A stretch of 64,000 nucleotides of DNA. It comes from Porphyra umbilicalis. Lineage: Eukaryota; Rhodophyta; Bangiophyceae; Bangiales; Bangiaceae. Position 1 is the first letter of the stretch, and every line of letters begins with the position of its first letter. Both the position numbers and the translations under genes were made by a program. Positions 10,656 through 21,519 of this stretch are shown here, piece by piece. The notes beneath the pieces are model-generated. The model ran no database searches, was not told the DNA's origin, and saw nothing but the letters and a program-made list of their open reading frames with translations. The DNA is taken from contig KV918761.1 of the NCBI GenBank assembly GCA_002049455.2, positions 248,001 to 312,000 on the forward strand. The letters run 5' to 3'.

Positions 10656-13600
10656 TTAGGCGAGGAAGTCGACGACCGACCCGGCTTCTTCGACTCGTAG
10701 GCCCACACGCCGCATATACTGGTGCACCTTACGTTGGTCGAATCGACTGGCCAACTCGAGGGTGTCCTCCTCGGGGTGGTACCCCCACCAGCGGGTCCAC
10801 AGGCGTAGCGTGCCGTCGTCCGCGACTTCGTGGCCCACGAAGGCCTCCCAGACGAACTCCTTGCCCGTGTGTTGATGCCCCTCGGGGACCACGATGTCTT
10901 GGGGCACCCCGAGGTTCTGCAGGAGCGTCTGCGGATCCCCCGGTGGGCCCGGCGCCGCCGTCACGTGGTCGCTGCTTACCGTCTCAGGGTACCCGCCGAT
11001 GTCCAGCGAGAACGTGCCTTCCCCCCGGGACAACACCTTGTACGGTCCGGCCGCGCGGCTCCCGAGCTTATACTTGGTCCGCGCGTGGCCATCGACGAAC
11101 ACCCAGTCCCCCGCGTGGACGTCCTTGTTGACCGGTCGTACGCGGGCGTCGTAGTTCCTCCTGTACCGCCGCTGTGCCAGCGTGAGGGACTTACGCACGT
11201 TGTGGATTAGGTTCCGTAGCCGCGCTCGGATGCCCTCGCGGACGGATCGTGGGCTGCCGTCCGTCTCCTCGGGTGCCGGGGAGCCGACGAGGCGTTCCAC
11301 GGAGAGGCTCCGCACACGCTCGGGGTTGACAAACTCGAGGGGCGCCACCCCGGTGCTCTGCTGCGGTCGGCTATTGTAGGCCAACGTCAGCATCGACACC
11401 AACTCGTCCCATCGGTCTTGGTGGTCCTCGACGTACGTCCGCAACTGGCCCACGATGGTCCGGCTGTAGCGTTCCACTTGGCCGTTCGTCTGCGGGTGGT
11501 ACGTCGTGGAGTACCGGTTGGAGATCCCGAGGAGCGAGCAAACCCCTTGGAAGTACGTGGAACGGAACTGGGGGCCATTGTCGGAAACACCGTCGCCGGG
11601 GGTCCATAGGCCGCCACCCAATAGTCCAAAAAGGCCGCCGCGATGGATTCCGCGTCGATCCGCTGAAGGGGGATGGCCCGCGTCATCTTGGAGAAGCGCT
11701 CCACGATGACCAACAGGTGTTCGTTCCCCGCCTCGGTTCGGGGGAGGGGACCGAGCAGATCCATACACAGGTCCATCAGCGGCTCCGTCGGGGGGAATGT
11801 CTTGAGGTAGTTCGTTTTCCGTCGCTTGCCGACGCGGTTCCGTGCGCACTGCACGCAGTTCGCCACGAAGGCGTAGACGTCCACCACCATACACTCCCAA
11901 TAAAACCATCGTCGCATCGACGTGTACATCTTGTTGGCCCCCGGATGCCCGGCTTGCGGAGGGTAGTGCTCCCGCATCATCACCCCGTAGCGCAAGTGGG
12001 TCGGCACGTAGACTTGCGTGGCCCCGTTCAACGGCGCCGTGCGCACCAACAGGCCGTTCGAGTCCTCGCGGAACCGCGACTTGTCGTTGCTGTCCATCGC
12101 CGCGCGGACCTCCTTGCACCGTCCGTCCTCCGCCTACCCCTCGAGGAGCTCGGCGAGCGTTAGGGGGCCTAGGAGTCCCCCCTTGGTCTCCGGCGGTAAC
12201 TGCCACGCGGCCGACGAGTTGGGCAACGCCAGACAAGGTACCGCGTCGGGTATCGCCCCCTCGTCTCCCGCGGGTGTTGAGATGCGTGACATCGTGTCCG
12301 CCGCGTGGTGTGACGCCCCGGGGCGTGTCTGTACCACGTAGTCGAACACCGCCAGTCGCAACCGCCACCGCGCCAGCCTCCCGTGAGCCCCGTCCATATG
12401 CAGCATCCACTTGAGCGCCGCGTGGCCCGTGCGCACCGTGAAGCGGGTCCCCTCGACGTAGGGGCGGAGAAGGAGGGACGCCCACACAACCGCGAGGCAC
12501 TCCCGCTCCGTCGTACTGTAGTTTCACTCCGCCGCGTTGAGGGAGCGGCTCCAATAGCCAACGGGCCGCGTGGATTGGTCGGGTTGTTCTTGTAAAAGCA
12601 CCGCGCCGACCTGCCCCGCGCTTGCGTCCGTGTCCAACGTGTAGGTCCCTTGTCGCCTCGGCAGGGCGAGGATGGGGGCCTCCGTGAGTCGCCTCTTGAG
12701 TTCCTTGAATGCCCCCAGGGCCTCGTCGGACAGCGTCCCCCACCGGTCGGGCCTCTTGGAACTTGTCATGGCGGCCAACGGCCGCGCCACTTGGGCGTAG
12801 TCCTTGACGAATCTCCGATACACGTTGCACATCCCGAGGAAGCTACGTAGGTCCTTCTTGCACCGCGGGGGAGACGCCTCCTTGAGTCCGCGGATGTTCT
12901 TGTCTTGTACCTTCAGCTCCCCCCGGCCCACGATATGGCCCAAATACTCCACCTCCTCTTGGAACAAGTGGCACTTCTTGGCCTTCAGGGAGACACCTGC
13001 GCCGCGTAGCGCCGTGAAGACCTCCCGGAGGTGTTCCACGTGTTCCCCCGCCGTCTGCGAGAAGACGATGATGTCGTCGAGGTACACGAGGCAGCTCTTC
13101 CACTTGAGTCCCCCGAGGATCATGTCGATGGCCCGTTGGAAGGTCGCCGGGGCATTGGACAGCCCGAAGGGAAGGCGGATGTAGCGGTAGGCGCCCTCGT
13201 GGCAAACGAAGGTCGTCTTGTCCCGGTCCTCGTCCGCCACGGGGATCTGCCAATACCCCGAGTTGCAGTCGAGCGTCGAAAACACCTTGGCGTCCCCGAG
13301 GAAGTCAATACAATCGTCCATTCGAGGCAACGGGTACACATCCCGCACCGTGACCTCGTTAAGCCGGCGGTAATCCACACAGAACCGCACTGTCCCGTCG
13401 GGTTTCGGAACCAGAACCACAGGGAAGGCCCACTCGGCGCTTGAGGGCTCGATAACCCCGAGGTCCCGCTGGCGTTGCACCTCCTTGGCGATGATGTCCC
13501 TCGAAGCGTGGCTCGCCTAATAGGGTTGGGCCCGTCGTGGCCGTGCCCCGAGGGTCACCTCGATCCGGTGCGGGGTGACGTCGACCTTGCCGAGTTGCCC

Positions 13601-14566
13601 CGCCCATAGCGCCTTGTACTCCTCGAGGAGGTCGTCCACGTCACCACGAAGCGTGTCGGGGACGCCCTCCCAGTGGACCTCCGGCTTGGGATACGTCTTG
13701 TCCGGCGGGTGAGGTGGAGGTTGTCCCTCGTCGATCCTCTCTTCGGCTTGCCGCCCCGTCTTGAACTACTCGTCGGGCTTGTCAGGGGGGTCCGCCCCCA
13801 TCGTTAGGACCGCCCCCGGTTCCTCCTCCTCCTCGACGACGTGCAGCGGTCCGTTGTAGGCCGTCGCGGTTCCGATGACATACCCCTTCGTTAGGTGCAC
13901 CGGCACGTCCCCGATGTTCGTCAGGTAGAGGGACCGCGGGGTGTTGGGGGAGAACTCCGCGACCGCGTTGTGCAACAGTACCTTCCGTCGGCTCATTTTG
14001 ACGGGGCGTTCCCTTACCAGGTGGACCCCCTTGACGTTGCAGCACCCTTGGACCGCCTGGATGCACCGCGGGCCGACGGTTCCCCCTTGCCGAAGCCGGA
14101 TAGCCCCAGCTTGGGCCTTCGGCTTGTTTCCTCGGCGAGGGGGCGCGGGCCGCGTGTTCCCCGTCCAGCTCCGCGTCGCCACCGTGGACGTGCCGTCGTC
14201 CCACTTGATCGTCTGCGTCTTGGAGGAGATGGTGTCCACGTAGTTGCGCTGGAAGTCCCACCCGAGGATGAGCGGTACCGACAATGCCTTGACCACGAGG
14301 AACTCGTACTCCATAGCGGCACCCCCGACGTACATCGTCAGCGACACCTCCGCGTTCACCTTGAGCAGCTGCCCCGAGGCGTCACTCACTTGCGTCCGGG
14401 GTGGCGCCCGCGATGCATACTCGGTCCATCCTTCGGGCAACATGTCCGCGCGGATCACACTTGGCCCAGCGCCAGTGTCGACCACCGCCCTTGTAGGGAC
14501 CGGGGTCTGCCACGGCGCCAACTGGTACGACGCGCTAATCTCAAAATTTTCTTTCCGTAGTAGCAA
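10656..14566 (-). pseudogene. pol: element A Pol (PR-RT-RH-IN-chromodomain), broken
   Basis: Polyprotein for replication and integration. One frame runs from about 14566 to about 11590: aspartic protease AVVDTGAGPSVI (about 14475); reverse transcriptase FCVDYRRLN, FSTLD, LVYLDDIIVFS (about 13080); RNase H YTLDTDASAGQVG; and the integrase zinc-finger HPGANKMY..CVQCARN. A frameshift near 11590 moves the rest (VSDNGPQF, NGQVERYSRT) into another frame, which ends in a chromodomain-like WTRWWGYHPEEDTLE and a TAA at 10656. In-frame stops: TAG 13766, TAG 13517, TGA 12524, TAG 12134 (lowest coordinates). The RNase H motif normally reading (T/A)DH is TGH here (VRTGHAAL), so a catalytic Asp is lost. 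Clearly defective. Confidence 0.95.
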
Positions 14567-14733
14567 CAGCGTCCCCTTGAACCGCGGGCGGTATCGCCCG
14601 CGACGGCAGGGGCAGCGGGCCGGGACAGGTCACGTCGCGGTTACCCCAGGGGAGGCAAACGTGACGTGGCGGGGGGCAACCGGGGAGTTGGGGCGGACAG
14701 GGGAGATGGAGGGGGATGGCGATGCCATCCCCC

Positions 14734-16410
14734 CTAGGCGTTTCCCGCCCCGCGGCGCCCCTTGGCCGGGGTTGCTACGGGCGGGGCGTCCCCCCCCTCC
14801 GTCCTCGTTGCCTCCGCGTCGCCCAACAGGTCGTCCCACACCAGGGCCACGACGGAGGTGCGATCCGAGGGGGCGCCCGCCCCCGCGTTCCTCTGTCGAA
14901 GGAAGGTGCTCCGCGCGGCCTTCACGAGGTCCCGCTGTTTGTCCGTCAGAATCTTGCAATCAGGGACTCGGTGGCCACGCGTCCAACACATGTAGCACAG
15001 CGGGGGACCCGTCGGGGCCTCCCGCCGAGCATAGGGCGCTCCCCCAGCCGTGCGGAACCCCGGGGTACCCGACGGCAGCACCGCGACCGTGTTGTACGTC
15101 GCCGTGTCATCCTCCTCCCACGAGGAGTAGAGTTGGTTGACCGAGAGGCCTCGGGGACCCGTCGACGTCTGTCCCTTCCGCGACGATCCCCCGGGTGACC
15201 CCCGGCCGGCCAACGCCATGACGTCCTTGGCGGCCCGATATTTTCCCGCCACGTAGGTCGACAACTGCTGGTAGCTTCGTTGCGCCGAGTTGTACATGAA
15301 GGCGTCCGTCCGTAGATACTCCGGTAGGCCTTGGATCAGCATCTGTTTCATCGTCCCCTCGGAGTGGATGTTGCCGCAAAGCTCCGCGAGGCTCCGTAGA
15401 CGTGCCGCGAAGGCATCCACCCCCTCGTTGTCCACGAGCGCAGCCCGGCTAAACTTGACCTGCGCCAGCCCCAAAGCGTGCGGCTCCGCGTAGGTCGACA
15501 ACAGCCAATTGACCGCCGCGGGAAAGGATCCAAGCGAGCCCCGTCCGCCCGCGATATCCGACCCCGGTAGGTTCCGAGTGAACCGCGTCTCAGCGTCGCC
15601 AGCGAGGAAGTTGGGAATTAGGTACAAACCCATCCCCTCGGACACGTCGTTGTCATCGCAGGCCTTGACGAACTCTCGGAGCCACGAGAAGACCTTGAGG
15701 GGTTCCTTCCCGTTGAGTATCGGGGTCCCCCCGAAGGAGAACTTCATATTCTTGGCCGTCCGTCCCATCTTGCGGGCCTGCGACGCCCCGTAGGTCGAGT
15801 GACGGTTCCGTAGGCGGTACGATCGGTAGTCCAGGACGCCCGCGAAGCGATCGTCCGGGCACTCGAGGACCGCCAACTTGCCGGACCCCACCTTGCGCCC
15901 CACGTGGTCGTCGTCGTTGTCGGTTGTCGCCGGCGACGGCGAGGAAGATGAAGACGACGACGACGACGAGGGACTACGGTGACGCCGTGACTTCCCTTTG
16001 CTGCGGCTCTTCCGCGTGTCCACTGGAGAACCTCGGCGGGGGGCATCTCGAGCAGAGCCCGCGGGGCTCGCCGCGATGACCCGAGAAACGTCGGCCAATA
16101 ACGACTCGCGGAACGTCGACAGCGCCGTGTCCAGATCGGCCATCGCTAAAGGCGTCGCCGGATCACGATCTTGATCCACCAATCCCGTCCGTTCGTCGAG
16201 ACGTCTAGGGAGGAAGGCACCGGCCCCCGGTGGTACCTGACGAACCGTTTCGCCCACGAGGTCCGCCAATGGCCGAGGCGGAGTGAAGGGAATCCCTGAT
16301 CCGGCCGCGGATCCCCCTGTTGCAGCGACCGCTGGGGTCACCGCGGATGTACCCGCCGGCATACCGCTAGCGATCGCGTTCGACTTAGGCATGTCGGACG
16401 GCGACGCCAT
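14734..16410 (-). CDS. gag: element A Gag
   Basis: Structural protein that would package element RNA into cytoplasmic particles. From ATG 16410 (MASPSDMPK) there are 558 residues with no internal stop. A Ser/Arg-rich linker (poly-Ser at about 15930-15975) is followed by a retrotransposon Gag core (KVFSWLREFVKAC and FPAAVNWLLSTYAE) and one CCHC zinc knuckle, CYMCWTRGHRVPDC (about 14990). Element B has the matching AVNWLLSKYA core. An upstream in-frame extension to 16521 exists, but it overlaps the leader and starts with a non-ATG codon. The TAG at 14734-14736 separates Gag from pol, which lies in another frame. Confidence 0.93.
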   Translation of the reverse strand: MASPSDMPKSNAIASGMPAGTSAVTPAVAATGGSAAGSGIPFTPPRPLADLVGETVRQVPPGAGAFLPRRLDERTGLVDQDRDPATPLAMADLDTALSTFRESLLADVSRVIAASPAGSARDAPRRGSPVDTRKSRSKGKSRRHRSPSSSSSSSSSSPSPATTDNDDDHVGRKVGSGKLAVLECPDDRFAGVLDYRSYRLRNRHSTYGASQARKMGRTAKNMKFSFGGTPILNGKEPLKVFSWLREFVKACDDNDVSEGMGLYLIPNFLAGDAETRFTRNLPGSDIAGGRGSLGSFPAAVNWLLSTYAEPHALGLAQVKFSRAALVDNEGVDAFAARLRSLAELCGNIHSEGTMKQMLIQGLPEYLRTDAFMYNSAQRSYQQLSTYVAGKYRAAKDVMALAGRGSPGGSSRKGQTSTGPRGLSVNQLYSSWEEDDTATYNTVAVLPSGTPGFRTAGGAPYARREAPTGPPLCYMCWTRGHRVPDCKILTDKQRDLVKAARSTFLRQRNAGAGAPSDRTSVVALVWDDLLGDAEATRTEGGDAPPVATPAKGRRGAGNA

Positions 16411-16529
16411 CGTAGTGGCCGGACGGTAATCGACGACAGACCGACGCGGAGATCCACGTCGCCTTGAACTCACAAACCAACAGACGATCGGGGAACCGGC
16501 TACCCAGTACGGGCGTGGCAACGGCCGGA

Positions 16530-16548
16530 ATCCCCTGCTGCTCCACCA
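16530..16548 (-). promoter_or_regulatory. element A primer-binding site
   Basis: Five bases inside the 5' LTR, the coding strand reads TGGTGGAGCAGCAGGGGAT, starting with TGG as expected for pairing to a tRNA CCA end. The same 19 bases occur at the same place in element B. The complement folds as a tRNA 3' half: T-loop end ATC, T-stem CCCTG, acceptor CTGCTCC, discriminator A, CCA. The tRNA species is not identified. Confidence 0.85.
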
Positions 16549-16553
16549 GAAAT

Positions 16554-17050
16554 TGTAGCGGTTCTAAGCACCACCACGTTGGTTCGTCGTCTGGCCGAAG
16601 TGACCTCTTGATCAGCTCGGTCCGTCGAAGGAACTGCCCCGGAAATCGACCCACAGCCCAGCCTTCCCCCAACGGGAGGAGAGGATCACGGCAAAGCCCA
16701 GGGGGGAATCGTAGTCCAAAGCACAGTTGGTTTTATCAAACGGCGACGGGGACGGCGTCCCCGCTGTCAATAAACCCCACCCAACCCGAATGCCGGTGGC
16801 CAAAGTAGCCACCCCAAATGCGCCAAACAGATAAATCCCTCCAAAGCGAAAAGTTCAAACAAGTAGTAGGGGGGCTGGGAAAACCACTTGGGAAAAGCCC
16901 CGCCCCCGACCGAATCCAATCTCCCCGAGATCTGGACAGGTCATTCCCTTGCTGGCCCGGATCGGGATATTTTGGGACGGCCCCCGGGGGTGTGCTGTAC
17001 ACAGCTGAGGGGCCACGCCCCTTCGAATTGTCAGACCCCCGACCGCCACA
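16554..17050 (-). repeat. element A 5' LTR
   Basis: 497 bp, the promoter-side LTR of the - strand element. TSD CGGAG follows at 17051-17055. The gag start codon lies about 145 bp inside it. I could not assign a TATA box or transcription start with confidence. Confidence 0.97.
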
Positions 17051-17151
17051 CGGAGGTCTCAAACGTAGTTGTGTCCTTGCGCTTGACCCTTGTGTGGCAA
17101 AGTGGCGCCGTGCACACTGCCACGGCCTAGCGCGAGAGGGCCGAGAAAGCG

Positions 17152-17946
17152 TTACAGTCGGCGGCGGGGGGGGAGCGGTCCCAACTGCTGCGGCTCCCAC
17201 CACTCGGGCGGCTGCGTGTTGTTGGCGTCAATCCAGCGCAGGCCGCGCACGCCGTTCGCTTCCGGCCACGTCTCCCCTTGCACCCAACGCAGTGGCACCT
17301 TAGCCTCGGCGGCCGCGCACTTGTTCGCCTCGACACGCACGCACGCCTCCCACTCAACGTGATGCACCCAGCCAATCTCGTCCGGGGGCGTCTCGACGAT
17401 AGGCGGTGACGCCCACGCGCAAGGAAACCACGGGGGACAGGTAGAATGGTCCGGTCCGACGGTCATGGCCGGTCGGAACACGTAGCAAAGGCGACGATGA
17501 GCGCGCCGCTCCGCCGTGCGGCTCAAGTAGCCGCCCGTGCTGCCAACCCAGCGCCTTCCCCAGCCTGAATGAGCAGAAGGCCTGCGCGCCCATGGGCACG
17601 GGCACTCCTCAGGGCAGATGGAGACGTTGGATCTCACGCTCTGCGCGCGCTTGCACTCAGTGCAGATGCTCTTGAGGCCGCGTTGGAGCTGGGCCTTGGT
17701 GATGCCACGCGCCGGAGGCCCATGGCCCGGCCGCGGCGTGTAGGCGAGGGTGTCCTTCTCAGCAGGCTCAGACGGCCCCGCGCGAGAGCTCTAGCCCGAT
17801 GGCGGCGACGCGGGGGGCATCGAGCAGGCGGGGGCCGTAGGCGACGAGTTGGCGTGCGATGAGGAGCCGGAGAGGGGTGCAGAGTCGGCTGGGGGTGTCG
17901 AATACAAGTCGGGCGTCTCAGCTGGCGCGGCAGGCGAGTCCGGCAT
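17152..17946 (-). pseudogene. unknown Cys/Trp-rich protein, one internal TAG
   Basis: I do not recognise this family. From ATG 17946 (MPDSPAAPAETPDLY, start context ACCATG) the frame stays open for 264 codons to TAG 17152 except for one in-frame TAG at 17791-17793. After the stop it reads SSRAGPSEPAEKDTLAY, then a cysteine cluster ICTECKRAQ..SICPEECPCPW that could bind zinc, and a Trp-rich end (IGWVHHVEWEACV, PPEWWEPQQLGPLPP). The half after the stop is the more protein-like. Its 3' end lies 100 bp from element A. It could be a transposon gene or a host gene fragment. Confidence 0.5.
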
Positions 17947-20213
17947 GGTAGTGCCGCTGCGAGCGCAACGTAGCAACGCAGCAACGCGAGACAAAGCGTC
18001 ACCTTGTGCCGGGCACCGACGGACGCCCAGATCGCGCGCTATCCGACACGAGCGAAGAAGACGTAGTTGGTCGAGAAGCCGTGTGGAAACTAGTCGGTCG
18101 CAAGCCGCCGTAGACACTGCCCCCACCCAACTCAAACCAGGTCAATGCGTCAGAAGTGGGAACGTCGCGCAGGGGTGAGGGTGTGCACGGCATGCGTGCG
18201 CGTGATTGCACGAGAGGGTGGGTACGGCGGCGGCAGCGCAAACGGAACGAGTCCCCAGGCATGCGCGATCCGTCACGCGCTCTTTGCGTTGGCGAGCGCG
18301 GGGAGGGGAGAGGCGTCGATGGCCAACGGGGCGCGGATGGCGAAGGGGCGCACAAAAAGGCCACCAGCCCAGCTGACACCACACCCCCTCGCACAGTACC
18401 CTGCGAGAGGGCCCAGGCGCGCCCCCAATCACGAAGTTTTACGTGTGGCCCGGAAGCAGGCACTCAAAGACAGGCCAACACCAGGGCCATGAGAGCCATG
18501 ACGTCTGACTGTTGGATTGTGGAGACCAAGTGCATTGCAAAAAACGCCGCCTAGAGCTTGTGCAGGCGTCGCCGAGGGTCAGCCGTGTGCGAATCAGTCT
18601 TCTAACCAATCGAAAATCGGCTGGCATGAGACGCTCGCTGGCGCAGCTGGAGTGTCTCGGGGTGCAGCCCTGCGCATGCCCCACCTGTCAACTAGTCGCA
18701 GGCACGGGAGAGACGCGGCACTATATACATGGTTCCCGGCCTCGCGCACCGAGCCCCTCGCGCCGCGCGTATGTCTACGTATTGAGTGCGAGGACGCCCA
18801 ATAGAGAAGCACGCCTGCATTTGGTTCGCCCTCTCCCCAATCGGGCAGAGACGATCAGGACCAATCAGCTGCGACCCTGTATGAGGAGCGCCGCACCTCA
18901 ACAAACCTCGCTTCCGACGAGATATATGAGATGGGCACTTGCCACAGAGAAACGACGGACGATTCGCGGAAGGTAACAGTGTGACACTACCGCGCCTTGC
19001 AAAGTGCTCTCATGACGCACGCATCCTGGCGACGTGGCTGTCGATCAGCCGGCGGGACGACAGCAAAGATACGGAAGTCACGTCGGCCACTGCATTGCCG
19101 CCCACTGATTGGGTACGGAAAAGTATACGTGTCCGTGCCAGGGGCTGGTCGTGACGCAGTTCCCCCTCTCGGCCGGGGCCACGGCTCTGCGAGCCCTTTT
19201 ACATATGTCGCCATGGCGACGCCCCAGAGTGTAATCTGGTGCGACGTATCCTCTGGCCGTGCACGAGACCTCTTCTCCAATAGATGAGCTTCGCGCGTCC
19301 ACAGGCAGATTTGTGGTTGAGATCACATGATGCTGATTACTGATTGGTTAATTGCACCATTGGATCCGGGGACAATTTCTCAGCGTAATGCGATCTCCTG
19401 CGATCTTGATCAACACGTCGACCCAAGCGACCTCATAGCCACCCATTGACTGGGCCACTCCTGGCTTTCTGCTGTCTTTCTCCCATGAGCCTCTCGGAGC
19501 GTCACGGCCGCGCCGAAAGCCGCTACAGAGTCGTGCCAGGCCGATGCGTCTAGCTCCAACTCGCGCACTCCTACTCACGTCACGCGTTCTGGTCTTCTTC
19601 TACATGACCGTGGCCGCCTTTGATGGTTGCCTGGGCCACCCGGGTCAGAAATGGGAGCTGAACAAGTACATTGGGCCTGAGAAGAAGGATACGTCTGGAA
19701 TAAAGCAGTGGCATGCGTCCGCCCGCCCCCGTCAGCTGCGCAAAGCCTGCTGTGGCACTACCATTGCAACGTGCGGGAGGGAGCGGCGCGCTGCCAGCTG
19801 CGTCAATCATATATATTGTTCCTGCTATGTACCTTGTCGTGATGCTTGCTATCTGCGCGCCCCTCTCGGCCGTCGGATTTGGTGCCTACGGGACAAAGAG
19901 GAACTGAGAAACATTGACAGACGCAAGCTGCTTGTCGGAGCAGCGGCTTTGTCACTACCACTTGACGTCAACACGCACACTAGCATTCAATCTGAGACGA
20001 TATGGACGAACGAGCTCGCGGAGCCTGTACGGGCCCTTTCGCTCCTCCCCCACAAACTTACTCATCGTCCGACATGAAATGCAGATAAACAAAACGATTA
20101 ACATGGCGGCCTGCCATGGGCCCTCGTGGGCGGCCCGGCGAGGGCTTCCATCTCTCAAACGTCAGCAAGCCGTCTTCATGGCAAAGTAATCCAGTGCATA
20201 GAGCCCCTCTGCC
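17947..20213. other. region without a convincing gene
   Basis: Scattered short frames only. TATA-like strings occur at about 18722 (CTATATACA) and 19807 (CATATATATTG). A 177-codon frame at 19544-20077 (+) begins with a hydrophobic stretch (RALLLTSRVLVFFYMTVAAF) that would resemble a signal peptide, but the rest is Cys/Arg-rich and not convincing. I see no repeats above background. Confidence 0.4.
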
Positions 20214-21289
20214 CTACACAGCCTCTCCCGCGTGACCCAGCAGTTCCTCGGAAGGCTCGTCCACACTCTCGGCCGTGTTCTGGGCCAGGTTGAGTTTGGC
20301 ACGGTCGCCGGCCATCGTCACGCCGACAACGCCAATGTCGTCGTCATCGTCCTCGTCAGATGCCGCTACGCTTGAGGCCGCACCGGCCTTGTGCGTATCA
20401 CCAACTGGGGCAGAAACAGCCCGCCACTCACTTGATCGCTATTAATGTCGTCCAAGGCCGTGTCACACGCCGCGGCCCAGCGAAGCGCACCCCAGTAGGT
20501 CTTGCCTGTCCGCCACAGGTGCTTGAGCACAAAATGAAACGTGCTCGTCATGAGGATGTCGCGCGAGCGATCGTCGATGGTAACGGCCTGGAGGTGGGCC
20601 AACTGAGCCTCAAGAGGCGCCGCGACGGTGCCAATGTCGTTCACGGCCTTCATGACCGCCTCGAACTGGGCGACCGTGTATCCCTTGTCCGACGCCAGCT
20701 CGGCCGCCTCAATCTGCTGGGCCGTCATGCAACCCGCGTCGTCGTCATTTTCAGCGGCAGTGGCTCAGACGGCCGCGCCTGCGGCCGCTTCGCGCTTCAC
20801 TTTGACCTTTTTTCCATGCACGTCGTCTCCGTTCGACAGACCGTCGGCGGCCTTCCGCTTGGTCCCGGTGCCGGCCTCGTCAGAGGTCGCCGCGCTCCCC
20901 CCCTTACTCTTCGTGTCACCCTCACACACAGGGCTCGAGACTGCAGGGGTGGCCTGGTTCTTGTTTCCGGTGCCGGCCTCGTCGGAGGCCGCCGCGCCTC
21001 TCTCCTTGAGCCTCGAGCCGCTGACAGGGCGGCAGCCTGTCGTGGCGCCGCCCTTGACGTTAGTGGCCTCGTTGAAGGCCAAAAGCTCTTCATCGTGCGC
21101 CGTGTCGCGCGCTTCGCGACCATCGACTTGGCTAGCATTGTTAGAGGCCTGTCGGCCACAAGTATCCTCCTCTTGAACGAGGACGTCGTGGGCGGCTGCT
21201 ACGGCGGCTGCTACGGAAACAGCCTTCACGGCTCCGAGGTCCCCGCCACCGTCGTTTTCCAGTTCACGCTCAGTGTCGGCATCGGCCAT
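20214..21289 (-). pseudogene. unknown nuclear-type protein, one internal TGA
   Basis: Not recognised. From ATG 21289 (MADADTERELENDGGGDLG) the frame has an acidic, low-complexity start with two degenerate copies of ASDEAGTG, then a basic patch KRKAADG..KKVKVKRE that looks like a nuclear localisation signal. TGA at 20765-20767 interrupts it. The same frame resumes with a helical-looking segment (QIEAAELASDKGYTVAQFEA, LMTSTFHFVLKHLW) up to about 20432. A donor-like CAA/GTGAGT at 20431 precedes a switch of frame to AASDEDDDDDIGVVGV and a TAG at 20214-20216. The switch could be a very short intron (about 44 nt) or a frameshift. The first ~310 bp recur at 7438-7751. Confidence 0.5.
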
Positions 21290-21519
21290 GTCGCCAGGCC
21301 GCCAAGGTGCCGCGTCGACAGCGCAGGATGAGGGAGCGTCATCGCCGCCGTCTGCGCCGGCGCGCCTCAGCGTGGCCGCGTGCGCGGCCACAAGTGTAGC
21401 GCGAAGAGCAGTCAGGGGAGCGTCACCAGCCTCAGAGGGTGAATCAATCTCTGATCGTCAGGTGACGTGCGCTCGAAGGGCCGGGCAGTGCACGCTGCAA
21501 AAGGTTGAGAGCACAGGAC
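21206..21519. repeat. ~310-bp block duplicated at 7438-7751, copy 2
   Basis: Here the block is the natural 5' end of the gene at 20214-21289: it holds the upstream region, the ATG and the first ~28 codons. Identity stops inside a short direct repeat, GTAGCAGCCGC, present twice here on the coding strand, which may mark the recombination point. Confidence 0.9.

Larger units (their letters stand above)
8215..17050 (-). mobile_element. Ty3/gypsy LTR retrotransposon A
   Basis: A complete 8.8-kb insertion coding on the - strand. The LTRs (8215-8710 and 16554-17050) read TG..CA and are flanked by the same 5 bp, CGGAG (8210-8214 and 17051-17055), which proves a single insertion. Order along the - strand: 5' LTR, primer-binding site, gag (16410-14734), protease, reverse transcriptase, RNase H, integrase and chromodomain-like end (14566-10656), then a region with an opposite-strand ORF (9568-10179), then the 3' LTR. 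Protease-RT-RH-IN order is diagnostic of Ty3/gypsy. The LTRs differ at roughly a dozen positions by eye, and pol carries four in-frame stops and a frameshift, so the copy is not autonomous. It landed between the Harbinger partner gene and the gene at 17152. Confidence 0.97.

Noticed and set aside
19544-20077. Putative secreted protein with hydrophobic start
   Set aside because: Only the first 25 residues are suggestive; the rest lacks coding character, so it is described only within the gap entry.
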